DNA of 34,794 bases from Symbiobacterium sp. (lineage in GTDB: Bacteria > Bacillota > Sulfobacillia > UBA995 > UBA9673), in assembly GCA_020725405.1 (NCBI GenBank), contig DYFB01000008.1, forward strand, positions 1 through 34,794, read 5' to 3'. The position numbers and the translations under genes are program-made. The notes under the pieces are model-generated. The model was not told the DNA's origin. It did not search any database and worked only from the letters and a program-made list of their open reading frames with translations. Shown one piece after another: positions 34,546 to 34,794 of the stretch. The stretch's first letter is position 1. Every line of letters starts with the position of its first letter.

Positions 34546-34591
34546 CGGCCTCTCTCTCCTTCCGGCCCCGGTGGGCGCATCTCGCTGTGTA

Positions 34592-34620
34592 GTATTCCGC
34601 TGTCGTCTGCCAAATCCTGT
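34592..34620 (-). promoter_or_regulatory. Sigma-H-like promoter of hpf
   Basis: On the minus strand ACAGGATTT (34620-34612), an 11-base spacer and GCGGAATAC (34600-34592) match RnAGGAwWW, 11-12 bases, RnnGAATwW with one mismatch at the last base. Transcription would start near 34585, about 40 bases before the ATG. B. subtilis yvyD is known to have sigma-H and sigma-B promoters. Confidence 0.65.
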
Positions 34621-34655
34621 GCCGCGCGGCCCCGGCGACGCAGGCCTGGCCCGGG

Positions 34656-34794
34656 ATCGGGTAGGAGGGGAGCGTCTCGCTCCCCGTCCTCCCACACCAC
34701 CGGACATGCGGGTCCGCATCCGGCGGTTCAGCAAGGTTGACGAAGTGTGCGGTATGTGGCGTGCAAGCTGATGAGGCCCTGGGCCTGCCAGTAG
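34656..34794 (-). mobile_element. Group II intron, 3' end (continues beyond the window)
   Basis: Read on the minus strand, the right edge holds the end of an intron-encoded protein gene, then domains V and VI of a group II intron. Domain V (34729-34696) forms a 9-bp lower stem, a 2-nt bulge (TG) and a 4-bp upper stem with a GACC loop, with a CGC-type triad containing a G-U wobble. Domain VI (34693-34659) pairs GGG-A-GGA-C-GGGGAGC with GCTCCCC-TCCT-A-CCC and leaves one bulged A at 34662, the likely branch point. The intron would end CCCGAT at 34656. The 3' exon begins 36 bases before the sigma-H -35 of hpf, so the promoter is left intact. Confidence 0.85.
34728..34793 (-). CDS. Group II intron reverse transcriptase/maturase, C-terminal fragment (partial)
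   Basis: The last 21 codons of an open frame entering from the right edge read YWQAQGLISLHATYRTLRQP plus Cys, then TGA. The pattern of Tyr-Trp, AQGL-SL and an LRQ end fits the C-terminal tail of group II intron-encoded proteins. The stop codon overlaps the first bases of domain V, the usual compact arrangement. The rest of the gene lies outside the window, so whether it is intact is unknown. Confidence 0.65.
   Translation of the reverse strand, partial: YWQAQGLISLHATYRTLRQPC

Noticed and set aside
34546-34734. A 63-residue N-terminal extension of HPF
   Set aside because: The extension is Arg/Pro/Gly-rich, lies across the promoter and the intron end, and the conserved domain starts at the ATG with its own ribosome-binding site.

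Overview
The window is a very G+C-rich chromosomal segment that reads as the core genome of a high-G+C member of the Bacillota (Firmicutes) of clostridial, probably spore-forming, type. The basis is gene content and order: long-form hpf, secA and prfB with its frameshift; ftsEX followed by an EnvC-like peptidase, a CtpB-type protease and a MinJ-like PDZ protein; uvrB; csaB; DUF4330, DUF5317 and DUF5693 proteins; and sigma-H-like promoters. Many genes start with TTG or GTG. The species cannot be named from the sequence alone.

Layout, left to right. Positions 1-265 are a lower-G+C non-genic edge. Positions 266-8052 (minus strand, read right to left) hold ctpB-like protease, MinJ-like PDZ protein, fused ADP-forming acyl-CoA synthetase, uvrB and a DUF692/MNIO metalloenzyme. 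Positions 8307-11063 (minus) hold ftsE, ftsX and an EnvC-like M23 peptidase, behind a sigma-H-like promoter and a structured leader of about 200 nt. Positions 11343-16440 (minus) hold a small membrane-anchored protein, a DUF5693-TagA/WecG fusion and a split transketolase. Positions 16684-20951 (plus) hold GT4 glycosyltransferase, DUF4330, O-antigen-ligase-like protein and CsaB. Positions 20989-29500 (minus) hold secA, prfB, an LmeA-like lipid-binding protein and a giant DUF5693 protein with a repeated domain. Positions 29682-34545 (minus) hold hpf, a GT-A-like protein, an unknown conserved protein, a 26-residue peptide, an HD-GYP phosphodiesterase and a DUF5317 protein. The right edge (34656-34794) is the 3' end of a group II intron.

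Three themes link the genes. The first is cell envelope and division: FtsEX-EnvC for regulated peptidoglycan hydrolysis, CtpB and MinJ-like proteins, and a surface-polymer locus (GT4, TagA, Wzy/WaaL-like ligase, CsaB pyruvyl transferase) in which DUF5693 occurs three times, once fused to TagA and twice inside one protein. This is the most interesting part and suggests DUF5693 is a membrane component of wall-polymer assembly. The second is stationary phase and sporulation: good sigma-H-like promoters precede hpf and ftsEX, and weaker ones precede the HD-GYP operon and the TagA-fusion operon. The third is translation and secretion housekeeping: secA with a clear sigma-A promoter, prfB with its autoregulatory frameshift, and hpf.
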